Source: Lycorma delicatula (taxonomy: Eukaryota; Arthropoda; Insecta; Hemiptera; Fulgoridae). Taken from it: a stretch of DNA of 64,000 nt. The notes under the pieces were generated by a model. The model made no database searches, was not told where the DNA came from, and saw nothing but the letters and a program-made list of their open reading frames with translations. Shown here one piece after another: positions 36,216 through 48,769 of the stretch. The stretch lies in contig NC_134463.1 of NCBI RefSeq assembly GCF_047948215.1, positions 97,492,657 to 97,556,656 of the forward strand, in the 5' to 3' direction. Position 1 is the stretch's first letter, and every line of letters starts with the position of its first letter. The position numbers were made by a program, and so were the translations under genes.

Positions 36216-37285
36216 CTTTAGCTAAACATCCATTAATATTTTATTGAAATTACACTATTATATGGTAAAAATATTTTTATTATTTATTTATTTTTTTTTT
36301 ACCTTGTAGTGGTCTTTACGTAAAAATGCCTAATTTCAAAGTAATAATATTTTATATATAATTCATTATAAAATATGCAGCGGTTCTTTTTTATCTTTCT
36401 TTTAGAGTTGTAAAATATTTTAATGAGTAGCTTTTATAAGTCCCCTTAATTGGTATTGATATTTATTTAATGACATTTTTCTCAAACACCTCCTCTCTAG
36501 GTCTCCTGATAGCGTAGAGCAGGATTCTGTTTTTAGAAACTCTTACTATTTCGAGATCAATTAATAAAAACAGTTAAAGAATAAACTAAAACTGTGTTAA
36601 TTAACGAAAAAAAATTTTCGATCTAAATTTGTAGGAGCGATTAGGGCGGGTTGTCCTTTCTAGATTTTAACTAGAACTGCTAGATCAGTTTGCTTGCTAG
36701 TAATCATATGTACACCATTATTTCAAAGTTTGAATGCGTCTTGGTTTAACTTTACAAAAAAGTAAAGACATGGATTATAATCCAAGTCTTTCTAAAGGAA
36801 AAATTATAAATTAATTGGCTCTCATAAATTTATTGAGAAAATCCCATTAGTTCAAAAATACAGCTCACATTCCTAAGTCTTGTCATTAATAACAGAAAAT
36901 TTTCCCTCAGACCAATCGATTCAGGTCGATACAGTCTCTGAATCACTTACAACAGTGTAAATAAAACGGCTTTTAACTCTACGTTCAGAAACTTAGATAA
37001 CCTTCCCTTTCGAAAACTCATCAGTTGTTAGTATTGAATGTAATTTGTATGGTTTGTCCGAGCTTGAGCAAGATAAACTCTTAGTAATAATCATTAGCGA
37101 CACACCTTCCCCAAATCCAGTATGAATTCAAATGCAGACCTATTCTTATGAAAAATGATCCACTCAATCAGCCATGTTTTCAGAAAGAGTGCTTAAAGCC
37201 TCTTCTTCAGATACAGGGTTTTCAACTTAAAAGAAGCCCCATCCCTTACTTTAGTCTATAAATTATAGTTAATTGGCAAACACTA
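36216..37285. other. AT-rich spacer, no gene seen
   Basis: No gene is recognised. 36700-37280 is somewhat more complex and may hold an outer part of the neighbouring Tc1/IS630-like element, but no inverted terminal repeats were found by eye. Confidence 0.4.
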
Positions 37286-37289
37286 ACCT

Positions 37290-38300
37290 AATCATTTAGA
37301 GAAGGTGTTGAAAATGATATCCATCCACTTCTACGCACTGACCAACACGTTTGACCATGTTCCTGGCTACTCTTGTTTGTCTTTAATATATACAAAGTAT
37401 GTGGATTCATTTATAATCGATTTTAGATAACCTTTTAGATAACCCTACAAAAAGAAGTCTGGATTAATCCGAACAGGGAATCTTGGTGGCCACAATCGTT
37501 TAGAAATTATTCTTCCGCCGAAAAAATCCTGTAGTATTTCAATAGTAGAGCAAACAGTATTGTGTATGGTAAGTTTCTCTGTCCTGTTCAAACAACAGTC
37601 ACGCTCATCCTTTTGCAATAAGGCTGTTAACTGTTGTATCATTTCTTGGTAGGAGGCAACACCCACATTTAAAAAAAAAAAGTCCTGTTATTCGTTGCCC
37701 TGAAACTGTACACCATACACCTATATTTTGTGCGTGTAGGGGAGACCGAAAGAAAGTTTGTAGGTATTCAGTACCCCAGATCCGGTATTTCTGACTGTTA
37801 ACATACCAGCCAAGATGAAACCATGCTTAGCTGTGAAAAACACTTGATTTAAAAATGCAAATGTTGCTTCTAATGGAGTACTTGAACTCTTGATAATAGT
37901 GAACAACTTTAGCATAATCAGCATTAGTTAACTCATGGGAAACCTGAATTCGATACAGATAACATTTCAGCATTCTCCTCACTGCATTATGAGCTGAACT
38001 AGTGAAATGTTATTTTTCCCGCTTAGTCTCCGCAAAGATTTATGAGCCTTGTAATTGCAGCTTTAATGTTCTATACGGTCTGCATCGTTAAAATTGACCT
38101 GTATCGGACACGTTTCTGGTCTAACGCTGAACCAGTTTCACGAAAATTTTTAAATAACTTCTGAGTAACACTTTTCACTGATGCTTCCTTTTCACATTTC
38201 TCCCTCAACTTTCACCGGCACACAACATAAGATTTCTTCTCTAAATTAGTTTCCATCGCGAATACACGTTCTTCAACAGAGCCGCATTTTAACAAACAAT
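37290..38300 (-). pseudogene. Tc1/IS630-like transposase pseudogene with DUF4817-type N-terminus
   Basis: The minus strand reads, across many stops and shifts: VEERVFAMETNLEKKSYVVC at about 38285; SVTQKLFKNFRETGSALDQK (a DNA-binding HTH followed by the TGS..D spacer motif); ELTNADYAKVVHYYQEF; AWFHLGWYVNSQKYRIWGTE. It goes on to SPLHAQNIGVWCTVSGQRIT, then a degraded segment where the second catalytic aspartate should be, then GGRIISKRLWPPRFP and a final VEVDGYHFQHLL. In intact relatives the first catalytic D/E pair precedes AWFHL; here it is replaced by a stop. Function is certainly lost. Confidence 0.78.
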
Positions 38301-39220
38301 AACACACGATTACACAACCTTATTCAAAAGCCAGTTCTCGATACAGACTGATAATACCCAAATTTGCAGGCCTAAACAGTCTTGCCAACTCCAGCTCCAG
38401 TTGTAACAACATTTTCCACATTCTTTTACCCATCGCATATCAATATATGCATTTTAACAAAAAATTATACATTTAGTATAAACTACTAAGAAATAGGGCA
38501 TCGTTTAAGTTAAACTTCCCGTATTTAGAGCAGAATAATTAAATTTGGGACGGCAGTGCAATCATTTTCATTTTATCCGGTTGATATTTCATCGAATTTA
38601 AATCGTTCATCGATTAATTTACATTTACATTTCTCCTGTTCCATTTGAAATTCCCACATAGCAGACAGCCTACACATTCACTAATAGATCATTTGGAACA
38701 GTCTTCCCTAGAACACTAGTAGATTTAAGGACCAAATCTAAAAAATACCAATTAAAAGACCGGAGGATTCAGTAAAATGTTTAAAAAGCATCTGTTCAAA
38801 TCAGTTGGACTCCGTGCTTTGGAAGAATCCTCATAAACATCCTGACATGAACGAAGACAAAATTCACTCTTGAAGAGATTACAAATTCTGGCTTTCTGCA
38901 TAGTAAGGCATAGTTAATGAACGGCTTCTGCATTTTTAATGAGAGATGGCGTAAAATTAGTCTATAACCAAAGTTTGATTTGCCCAATGAAACCGATTTG
39001 AATTCACGACTCGCATCATTTTAACGTGTAAAAATGTAAAGGTGAAAGCGTTTGCTTCTGTTTCAAAAATTATTTTTACTGTTTCCTTGCTCAAGTATAT
39101 TTTTATAAAAAAGATTTAATGTCCGTAAATTTTTTTGTTTTAATTTGAAATAACATTTTTTTTTTATATTTTAATTATATTACTGTCATTAGTCTCATAG
39201 TTCTGCTTACAACAAATATT
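38300..39220. other. Spacer, no gene seen
   Basis: An open frame at 38987-38796 on the minus strand has no recognised motif. Nothing else can be supported. Confidence 0.4.
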
Positions 39221-39226
39221 ACTCTT

Positions 39227-39346
39227 ATTATATAATATTCAACGAATATTATATAATGCTTTATATTATTGCTTTAATGGTTCATAATATGAACCGTTAA
39301 AACGGTTCAGTTTTAATAGTTCAAAAAAATGTGAACTATTAAAGCA
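39227..39346. repeat. Cluster of nested palindromes
   Basis: ATTATATAATATTC/GAATATTATATAAT has 14-bp arms with a 3-base loop (39227-39257). TGCTTTAATGGTTCA (39270-39284) pairs with TGAACTATTAAAGCA (39332-39346). Inside that pair, GGTTCATAATATGAACC, GAACCGTTAAAACGGTTC and AATAGTTCA/TGAACTATT are each self-complementary. The cluster could fold into a branched cruciform. Confidence 0.85.
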
Positions 39347-40030
39347 TTAATTCAGCCTAATGTTGTTAGGCTTTTGAAACTTTCCGTAAATTGCAAAATG
39401 AATCTAGCTAGTCTTTGTGTTCGATAACGTGCAGTAGACTATTTGATAAATCTCTACTAAAACCAATGGTAAAATAATTTGATATTAAGCAACTTTATTT
39501 TAAAAAATAATTTTCTACTTATAAATAGTGAATTTAGTTTTAATTAATTTAAAACTTTTTCTTATTTATTTTTTTTAAGCAAAAATATGACATTATTAAC
39601 AAAATATAAAGTTCAAAGTGTACTTTTATTAACTTTATTTTAAAAGAATTGAAGAGGAATACATTATTTGAAAATGTATTCACTTTTGTTCCTAATAAAA
39701 ACCAACTTATTACCATCTGGAAAAAAAATTTGCGAAAAAGTTTATTTATTTTTAATGAAGCAACTTGACATTTTTGTAAGAATGAAGTTTTTTTCTACAT
39801 CATCAGCTACCAAACAAAACTCTGATTTACATTTAAATTGATTTCTCAACAATTTATTTCCGTTTTAAACCTAACTGATAAGCTATTTTTCTTGAATTCT
39901 CATACTTTATTCATTTGGTACTTCTTATAAAAAGAAATTATCAAATTGTTTAAAATGTAAAGTCATTTTATCTTAAAATTTTTATTTCATTTTTAAATCG
40001 TAATTATTTTTTTTCTAAATAATATATATA
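39347..40030. other. AT-rich spacer, no gene seen
   Basis: Nothing recognisable. Confidence 0.5.
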
Positions 40031-40034
40031 TACA

Positions 40035-40650
40035 TTTTTTTCCCCCTACCCCCCGGGTCGGATCTACAACAAAGCAAAGCACAACCCAGGGGGTTGTATA
40101 TTCAAACGGGCCTCCCCGTCCGCAGACCGTAAGCCTATTCCGACAGATCAGCCCACCGGTTAGAGCTTTTCATTGCCTACCTCTAATCCCTAGGGCGGGG
40201 TATCCAAGCCCGACTATGTCGTTCCTAGATCCCACCCCAGAAACCGAGACTCGGTCTGGACGCCAATGCCTCTAGTAAGAGCAACCTGGGCAGGGCACTC
40301 GCACCGGTTCTCGGTTTTTTTCGCGACGGGATGAGAGAGTCCCAGTTCCACATTACTGCCGCCTATCCGTGCAAGCACAGACGAGCGGGAGCTCCGAAGG
40401 GAGCTGTCCCTCAACCCCTCGCCATCCTCCTTCTACAATGGCTTTGTGCTGGAGTATCCGCGTCAGAAAGTCAGTTACCGCACGAAACCTCTCTGCCCCT
40501 GATAACATACAGTCTATTATTTTGTCAACTGTAATGGGCGCAGTCACTAACTGACAGAAGCGACGTTCAGTAGCCCACGTCCGGCACTCAAACACGACAT
40601 GTTCCGGTGTATCGAGTTCTCCGCAAGAAAGCCAAAAGGGGTCGTTATAT
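40035..40650 (-). mobile_element. R1-like LINE C-terminus and GC-rich 3' region
   Basis: From about 40635 the minus strand reads LSCGELDTPEHVVFECRTWA, then TERRFCQLVTAPITVDKIID and FRAVTDFLTRILQHK. The CG..DT.EHV.FEC motif and the following helix are the usual end of R1-clade ORF2. Downstream (40035-40350) is GC-rich without a readable frame, probably the 3' UTR. It abuts an opposite-strand Jockey-like piece at about 40650. Confidence 0.72.
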
Positions 40651-41215
40651 TAGACAGGAAATCGCAACTAACCCTATCTAACAAGCTAATTTTGTTGCAC
40701 AAAGTGATTCTAAAACCGGTTTGGACATACGGATCCAACTCTTGGATACGGCGAGTAGCAACAAAATAGAAATTATTCAGAGTTTCTAGAATAAATCGGT
40801 AAGGTGCATTATACAGGCGCCGTGTTCGTACGAAACAGCAAATTTCACGAGTACTTAGGGTTACCGTATGTTCGAATGGAAGTCGATCGATTTGCAACTA
40901 AGTACAAAATAAGGCTTTTTTTCTTTCATTTTATTTATTTATTTTTGCTTAATTTCCAGGACCACCATTAGGTATTGCTTCAGAGGATGAGATGAATGAT
41001 TTGCAGCTTGTGTGAAAATACCATTCCTGACCGGGATTCGAACCCGGGACCTCCAGATGAAAGGCCGAGACGCTACCACTCGCGCCACGGAGACCGGCAC
41101 AGAATAAGGCTTAAAAACTATGTGAATTATCTAGCTGTGAACCTTTTAGACAATGGAAAAAATGTAAGGAGATTAAAGCAGGTACAAATATTCTCTCTTA
41201 AGAGTACATAATCAA
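40651..41215 (+). mobile_element. Jockey-like LINE C-terminal fragment, split by a SINE
   Basis: The plus strand reads SNKLILLHKVILKPVWTYGS at about 40680-40740, the Jockey-clade (L.YKSILKP.WTYG) signature after the RT. The decayed remainder runs to about 40917. After the SINE insertion the same protein resumes at 41110 with YVNYLAVNLLDN and VRRLKQVQIFSL, matching the last residues of Jockey ORF2. The corresponding end on the opposite strand near 49.1 kb (NFLAVNLLDNNEDFQRLKR) confirms the family. Confidence 0.75.
40918..41098 (-). repeat. tRNA-derived SINE, family B, copy 3, with TSD
   Basis: On the minus strand the head has GGTCTCCGTGGCGCGAGTGG (A-box region) and the B box GGTTCGAATCCC. Then come the body ATTTTCACACAAGC, the tail CATCCTCTGAAGCAATACC and an AT-rich 3' tract. 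It is flanked by ACAAAATAAGGCTT (40904-40917) and ACAGAATAAGGCTT (41099-41112), a 14-bp target duplication with one mismatch. It sits inside the Jockey-like LINE. Confidence 0.92.
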
Positions 41216-41735
41216 AGTATTTATGTTTATGATCATTTATGGTTTTAATGTTATTTGTTTCAATGTTTCTATTACTTTTTTTATGTTGTTGTTTTATTCG
41301 TAGTATTAGACATTATTATTATTTCTAGTTCCTTACTGGCTGAATTTTTTCATTTCTTATGTTACCTTTGATTTATTATGATGTGTAGAATATATTTAAT
41401 TAAAGGGTTTCAAGGAAAACGTATAACTTAATTATTGTCATGAAATTTACTTATGGTTTTCAATCTACGTAACCGATTGTATATATAATTGAGATAAGAA
41501 AAGCTCTACATAATGAAAATGTGCTTTCTCTTGTGCAGTCCAGAATAAATTACGCAATAACATGTTAAGGAGGTACATATAAAACGGCTATTGAGCCGTT
41601 AATTATAATCCAATAAAATATTGTGTGGTTGATTGCTAATGAGTCTTCCTTTTTCTTTTTTAATGCTAATGTGTTTGAATTAAATTCATCGTTACGGATT
41701 TTTAGGAAATTAAAAATATTGCCTATAAGACAATT
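41216..41735. other. AT-rich spacer, no gene seen
   Basis: Nothing recognisable. Confidence 0.5.
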
Positions 41736-41739
41736 ATAC

Positions 41740-42030
41740 ATGTTTAGATAAATGGATAACTTCTATTTAAGAACAGGACATATTGAAGGAGATCACAGAG
41801 TGGTAGAAATAAGGAAAAAATTATTGTTCCCTTTCCAAAGAGTGAATATTTCAAAGGATCTTATGATTATATGGCTCCTAAAATTTATAACCTAATATCT
41901 GGTTATATCAGGAAAGCTATACTTACTCTGCTAAGGACATAGTCAAACACAGTTTTCAAGCACAAACTTTAATGAACTGCGAACTGTGGGTCTCTACCAC
42001 TGTGTGAGCTGAGTTTCCAATGAATGATTC
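41740..42030 (+). mobile_element. Possible decayed LINE tail
   Basis: Plus-strand pieces such as SYDYMAPKIYNLISGYIRKA and then HSFQAQT resemble the ending many LINE ORF2 proteins share (..S....P..WN.LP..IR.......FK..L). The match is weak, spans frameshifts and lacks other motifs. Confidence 0.35.
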
Positions 42031-42039
42031 GAATCAATC

Positions 42040-43185
42040 GAATGAATATTACAAAAATAATAGAATTAAATTTACGTTAAATAAAATAAAATGATATAAT
42101 AAATTTAAAAAAATTTCTGTTTAATAATAATGGGCTTCCTGTGGGGACCGCTTGTGAAGCTAAAGTGGAGTGGTATGCGAGCACCTCGTGCGAGGCTAGA
42201 CCAATCATCACCATCAACTGGTAAAAAGCGGGTACCCCTGAGCGCTGTTTTGGGAAGTGCTATAAGGTCCTCTTATATATCTGCAAAATAGTTCGATTTT
42301 CAAAATTCAAACGGGGTACTTATTAATAGATTAAAAGCTAACTTTCACATGCATCAGATTCATTCTCGATCTACCAGATCACGGTTATTCAAAAATGTAT
42401 ATAAATATATAAAAAGTCTCTATTTTTTATTGCATCACGTGAGAACCAAACGACCGATTACTTTCAAATTAGCAAGATACATTTGTGTTATCCCTGGGAA
42501 GGTTTTAGCTATCGACCGAGGTCTGTTCCCTGGATAGTTATTAAAAAATTCATCATTTCTTGCCCCCAAGGAGGGTAAAGTTGTGAATTAAAGATATTCA
42601 TTAACGAAAAAGATAGATTAAACATTTTACTTCATTATTATATTTTTTCCACTATGGCAAAGAAGTAAGTTATGAATTTTCGGTCGTCAAAGATGTGTGT
42701 GTACTTTGCTAACCATAGTTACTGTTATTCTGTCTTTTGTAATTTAGTTTTTTTTTTCAGGTTTCTGTAAAGCCTGAATACTATAATTATTATTTATCAG
42801 TATTATTCTCACAACCGTGAGCATAACGCACGTGTGTGGGTTCAGCGGGTAGAGCCCTCTAGTTAGATGGGAATGGCGACCGAAGCAAGCTTTGCGGGTG
42901 TGCAGACCGCCGGTCTCCTGGCGAATTAGGAATGGCGAGCAAACTCTGCGGCCATGAGATAGGCCGCCATGGCTCCGGGAGGCCCCGAGGAGCTCCTGAA
43001 TTGGCTCCGGGATTCGCTTGGGCTGATCTGAGCCCCGAGGGTCTAGGTTCTCGCTTGACAGGCCACCGGCTAGTATTTTATAATTTATGAGTTATTCATT
43101 TCACAAAGCTTCAAAAGAGTTTTTGACCAAATGTTCGAATTATTCTTGTTGAGTAAATAGAAAATCTAACAGCACATAGCATATT
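42040..43185. other. Spacer with two GC-richer patches
   Basis: Patches at 42125-42270 and 42820-43075 are GC-rich in an AT-rich background. The second has a short frame MATEASFAGVQTAGLL interrupted by stops. They may be 5' parts of the R1-like LINE that follows at 43.2 kb, but no motif proves it. Confidence 0.35.
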
Positions 43186-43189
43186 GTTA

Positions 43190-43930
43190 TTATTCGTCCT
43201 CAGAATGGTGGACGCTTAACTGAGGAATCGCGGTCTCATCTACGAGATCGCGGTAGGCTGGAATAGGACCGCGATCACGTCAGGGGTGGAGCAAAGCTCG
43301 ATCCTCGGCCCCAACCTTTTAAACGCCGTCTACGACGACTTGCTGAGGCTAGAGAGCTTAGCAAGTCGTCATACGCGGCTTGAAGTACGTCGGTATGATG
43401 ATTGACCGGGAACTCACCTTACTGAGCATCTACGGAGAGCCGATAAAGCCGCGAGGACCATAACCCCTCTCAGCCGGGCGAGATGTCGGCAGACCGAAGG
43501 CTAGCAAACGGTGACTATTGATGTCCACGGTGCATTCCGTTTTGTTATACCGGGCGAAAGTTTGTGCACAGAAGTTAAGATTCGAGAGAAACCGGAAACG
43601 GTTCGCGCAGGTGCAACGCATTGCAAGTCTTGCCTTGCGAGTGGCTTCCACGTATCGGACGGTTCCTGAGCCTGCCATTGTGTTGATCTTCACGTTTATA
43701 CCCATTGCTCTTTTGGAAAACGAGCTCCAGGTGATCTACACGAAGTGACGCCACAGGCAGGCGAAGACCGAGAGACCATCGTCGAGGAGGAACAGACTCG
43801 CGCGTTCCTCGTCCGGGAAGAGACCTGAGACCACGAGACCAAAGGACGATGGTCAGCAAGACTTATCCCTAATAAGATAAGACCACCAGTGGGAACCCAA
43901 CACTCGTGCGTAAGTGGTTTCCTACCTCCC
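43190..43930 (+). mobile_element. R1-like LINE, RT catalytic region to C-terminus
   Basis: The plus strand reads ITSGVEQSSILGPNLLNAVY followed by DDLLRLE (the QGS.LGP.LWN..Y box just before the catalytic YADD). After a gap it reads CAQKLRFERNRKRFAQVQRI, LRVASTYRTVPEPAIV and IFTFIPIALLENELQVIYTK. It then shifts frame to EEEQTRAFLVREET and DHETKGRWSARLIPN (the W..W...TKGRW box). The YADD segment appears deleted near 43370-43400. Only fragments of the open frame survive (43518-43748). Confidence 0.8.
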
Positions 43931-43934
43931 CACC

Positions 43935-46900
43935 AAAAACAAATTATTATTGTTGTTATTTATGAAGAAATATGATTTGATTAGATGGTAATTTTGTGGG
44001 TTTTTTTTGTGTAGTTGGTACGTTATATTTTAAGTATGAATAGTATTTTGAAAGTTAATTTTGGGAGATATTCCTGAAAAAACTTTAAAAAAATATTTTT
44101 TAGTCACGTTTTTGGTTTTTTAATGATTAAACTTATCATAAATGGAGATCGAGCCCTATTCTTTTGGATTTATAGAGTTTGAATTATTCTTTGCCTTCAT
44201 TACTAAAACATTAATAGAATTTGTTTTATTTTACATCGCATTAAATAAATGTACATTTCGTTTGTTAAACAACTAATATATATTTCATTGTTATTAAAAA
44301 ATTAATATAAATGCGGAATCATTATCTTACAACCAATATCAAAAGAATTAAATGAAGATATAAAATAAAAGTTAAAACTAATAATCTGTACAATCATATT
44401 TTCAGGATTCAAACAAAAATAATAGTGTATAACTGTGTAATACTGTATAGAGCTATGCCAATTAACCTCTTACTGTGCTGGCTGTCCATTTAATTACTGA
44501 CAATAAGTATTTAACAGCAGAAATGCGCAAGCAGTACAAGTTGTTTACTTATCATTAAGGATTTTTTGAGCGTTCTCTTCTTAATGTATTTCAATTAAAA
44601 TTAAAAAAAAACTCATATAATAGGAAATTGCAAACAAACGTAATTGTTGCATTTAAAAACTTATATAGATAGATTTTTTTTTTTAAATTGTTAAAGGAAC
44701 ATTTTTTTAACTAAATATCCTAAAATTTATAAGAAATTTTTCAAGCAAGATCCTTCTAATAAAATCTTCTTCGGCTAATATTTTTGTGAAGTCTGAACTT
44801 TATATTAAAAGCGTGTATTCCCTGAATCTATATATAATTTATGTATATTTAAAAACATATTTAAATAATTAAATTTATATGTAATTATTTTATTTGATAA
44901 TTTCAATTAAAAATGTTTTCTTCGTAAAGAGAATATTTCTAAATTTTACTGTAGCATAAATTTTAAGAAGAGAGAAAGACTAGTTGTTGTGTTTTTCTCT
45001 CTTCATACCCAGTTTATTTTCTCTTAATGCTTAATATGTTAAATAATTCAGTTTTGTATTTTGATGCATGTAATGTTTAGCCTTAAGAAAAAATTAATTA
45101 TTATTTAACGGCGTAAATACTTGTAATTTCGTGAATGTAGACGTCGTTCATTTTGTAATGATTGTTAACAAATTAAGCTCTCCGATGTAACTGAATTGGT
45201 AAAGGTAAAATTAAAATAAAGTAGAGAAGAGCATTAAAGACTTATAGATTGTGGAAGGTTTAGCCAGTGCCAAAAATAGTCTTGTACAATCCATGTCGTA
45301 AGCTTACTTTCAGGAACCCTGCATTTTATTGATATGAATGTCGAGGACTGTATTCCACTACATTTCCATGTTTTATTTTTAATTATTTTCTAATTATTTA
45401 TATTTTTTGATTATTTTCTATAGTTTTTGACTTAACAAATATATTTATTTATTAATAAATTAATATTATAAAATTTATTAATATATTTATTTATTATATT
45501 TTGTTAATAAATATATTTATCGCCTTTATAAAGATTATGCGTTTGCTAAGGTATTATTAAAGACATTTTGCTGTATAAGAACAAGAGAGTAATCTACGAG
45601 ACAAACATTTGACTTACATATACAATAATATATGAAAGAATAAAAACAGAACACACCCACTGAGTGACAGAATGGAAGTAGTGTGTGACGTCAGGAGTGC
45701 AGGGGAGATCTCGTGTTGTCTGCGCAACGGTGACTTGGTGACAGAAACTTCCTCTCCGTCAAACATCAAACCTCTCTGAAGAAGGAATTCCTGACTAGGA
45801 AAGATAGTAATCGCCGTTTTAGAATGGAATGTTTTATTAAAAAAAAAAATGTACATGTTTCTTGTATTGTTTAATATAACTAAAATTCTTACTACAAAAT
45901 TGCATGGAAAGCGGAAACGTTGTTAGGCCGTAAACTACATCAAAAGTTAAAAAAAAAAAAAACATCCAACACCAAAAAATAATATATTTTACGACGGTTT
46001 TTTAGGAAATCGTTTCGTAACAAATTATGAAGATTAAGGAAAATTTTTCTTTTCTAAATTATAGAAAAATTTTAAAATAACTATTTCTAATAATCGTTTT
46101 CCTCATTATATGCTAAAAACAAAAAAAAATTGTTTAACAATTTTTGTAAATGCGCAAAGGGTAAGATAGTAGTATTGTTAAAATATTGTATATGATTAGA
46201 GACCTGATTATATTCATTTGCGTATTAAGCCCATTCTCACTGGTTATCGCATATTTTCCTTAAAATCTAGTGATTATGCATATTTTCACTATATTTATAA
46301 TATTTTTCGATATGGTACCTAGTTAATAAATGAAATCTTACGTTATAGCCGGCCAAACCTATTAGCCGTACGGCTCTTAGAGCGCACTAAGCAGCCGCGG
46401 AACATTACCTGTGATTGTTTATGTTTACAAAAGTAACAAATAGTTAAATAATTGTTAATTATCGAATTTATCGATGTGTTATTCAATTACTTACTACTTA
46501 TATGCTGATTTTCAAATAAAAAAACTAAAAATTACTACATTTTTATTATTTAAAGTTACATATTTTGATACTTTTCATGCATATTTTAAGCATTTTTTAT
46601 GCATATTTGAATTTATATTTCATGCTTTTTATCTTGCATATAATCTGGTCTCTATATATGATGAATTAAAATGTCTATTTTCTGTTAAGATTATTGAAAA
46701 CAATTGAAAAACGCTACCTAATTATTTGCGTTTCTGTATTAAAATATATAATTACTTCCTGTATAAAAATATCGTTTATTTCCCCTTTTCATATTAGAAT
46801 ATAAACTAAAGTAAATGAGTTAAAATCTAAATAATTGTTCCTGAAGTATGGCAATTAACAAGTAATTATTATTTCATGGATTCTTTTATGGTTCGGTTTT

Positions 46901-47540
46901 TCACTAGACTCTGTGATCTCTTAAATATTTGTGATCCCCAATTAACGCAAAAGCGTTTACTTATATAGAATTTTTATGAATCTTATAATAAAGATATATA
47001 TATTTATTTATGTACGCTTTATTGGTGGTTTTCGCTGGAAATCCCTCTTCACGTGCTTTTCGTAATGCAGTTTGGTTTTGGTTTGTTAAATCAGAACCGA
47101 CTGTAAATACACGATTTGTGAAGGAAAGAAATACGCAAACTGGATGTTAAAATAAAAAAAGAATAAATTAATCTGAAATATTTATTTAAAGTCTAAATTT
47201 TAAGTTATAATTAGTGAAATTTTTTTTTTTAGTTTAATTTTTCACTTCAGAAGATCTATCGAGATTCAAAATATCACGATTGTGGAAGAATCTATGATTT
47301 CCGCGCGTCCTCATACTACATATAATATATGAATAGTAATAATTCATTCGTTTCTTTATTCAGTTGAATTTCAAGAGACCTCATAAATTATTCTATGTAT
47401 TTTATTTTAAGAAAATTTGTGGAAAAATAATTTTTTTTTTTGTAAACGGTTTAATTTGCATTGGTTTGAATGTGCTCTTGTAGTCCAAATCTCAATTTAG
47501 CGCGACTGTGATTTTTTCCCATTTTTCACTTAATTTGGTG
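43935..47540. other. AT-rich spacer, no gene seen
   Basis: No coding motif is recognised in about 3.6 kb. A near-palindromic AT stretch lies at 45435-45520 (AACAAATATATTTATTTATT near the left, and its complement near the right). 45655-45800 and 46345-46415 are GC-richer but unidentified. Confidence 0.45.
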
Positions 47541-47544
47541 ACAA

Positions 47545-47965
47545 ATGTCTGGAGTGTTCTAACTTATGAGTGTGAAACATGGACGCTTGAGAAAGCAGAA
47601 AGAAGATGACTGGAAGCAATGGAAATGGTATTTGGGGGAGAATAACAAGAACAAGCTGGATGGATAGGAAAAGAAATGATCAAGTGTTAGCAGAAGTGAG
47701 TGAGAGGAGGTCCTTGCTAAATGTTATACGAAGAAGAAGAACGAAATTGATAGGACATGACCAGTTCTTGACGAATATATTTGAGGGCAAGGTTTTGGGG
47801 AAAAACCTAGAGGTAGACCGCAAGCAACTATCATCAATAATGTTAAAGAAGAGATGAGCCTTAATTCATATAATGACTTGAAGAGAGAAGCGGTGATGAG
47901 AGTGACGTGGCTAAACCGACAAGGAGTAGCCTTTAGCGAATGATGATGATGATCACCTAATTTAC
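47545..47965 (+). mobile_element. Second RTE-type LINE family, 3' end
   Basis: The plus strand reads YECETWTLEKAERR, MEMVFGGRITRTSWMDRKRN, then SERRSLLNVIRRRRTKLIGH, FLTNIFEGKVLGKN and an RP-poor equivalent of the GRPR.. motif. The arrangement parallels the C-terminus of copies a-f, but the sequence is a different family. It ends with a (GAT)n-type tail, AATGATGATGATGAT (47939-47953), instead of poly(A). Frameshifted and 5'-truncated. Confidence 0.78.
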
Positions 47966-48424
47966 AGTAAAATGTTTTAAAAGGTTGTTGCGTACTATCA
48001 AATTATCAAAATAAAATTTTAACAGATTTAATTTGAAGAAAAAGATGTATAAAAACATTTACCTTGAGGTATCTATTCATTGATTTCAAAAGCAGTTTGG
48101 TCGGTTAGTGTTATTTCTTACGTCATTACGTTTGTTAATGATAATTTCTAAAAATAATAGTTTGTTGCATCGTATTCTCTCACTTTCTGTCAATTTTATG
48201 AAATAATTTTTCTAATTGAATAAAATATAAATATCTGCTTAAATAGCTATGGATTTCGTATATCTTCACATTGTTTTTTTTTTTTTTTTTTTAGTATTAA
48301 TTCTTTTAATATTTCTACCTAAATTTTATGATAAATTTTTCTTATTTATTGCTTTTCGTAATAAAATAATTTAATAGAAGATTTGGCATTAGATTAAAAG
48401 AATTAACATGAGAATTTTTTTTTT
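47966..48424. other. AT-rich spacer, no gene seen
   Basis: Contains a T run near 48275-48292; nothing else is recognisable. Confidence 0.5.
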
Positions 48425-48512
48425 GCCTTACATTTTGTCTAAAAATGTAAATTGTGTCTAAAATGTAAATTGTAAATGTAAAATGTAAATTTTGTCTAAA
48501 ATGTAAATTGTC
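48425..48512. repeat. Short tandem repeat of TTGTCTAAAATGTAAA type
   Basis: Variants of TGTCTAAAATGTAAATT recur four to five times with intervals of about 17-35 bases between 48435 and 48510. It looks like a small, irregular minisatellite. Confidence 0.8.
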
Positions 48513-48754
48513 TTTTAAATCGTAATACAAAAAGCGCATGACGAGGGGTTTCCAACGAACACCATCAGTAAAATGTGTATATAAATAAAGTACATACTTG
48601 TATATACGTACATAAGTTCGTTCATATATATAAACACATACGCACTGAATAAGACCACATAGTTACAAGAATTCACAAAAGGGAAATGAAAAAAAAAATA
48701 TATAACATTAAACGACAAAAGAAAACAAACAAATAATAACTTGAAAGAAGCTAG
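48513..48754. other. Short spacer, no gene seen
   Basis: An 85-residue minus-strand frame overlaps this stretch. It is hydrophobic and Phe/Tyr-rich because of the AT composition and lacks a recognisable domain. Confidence 0.4.
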
Positions 48755-48769
48755 GCTCTTCATCAAAGC

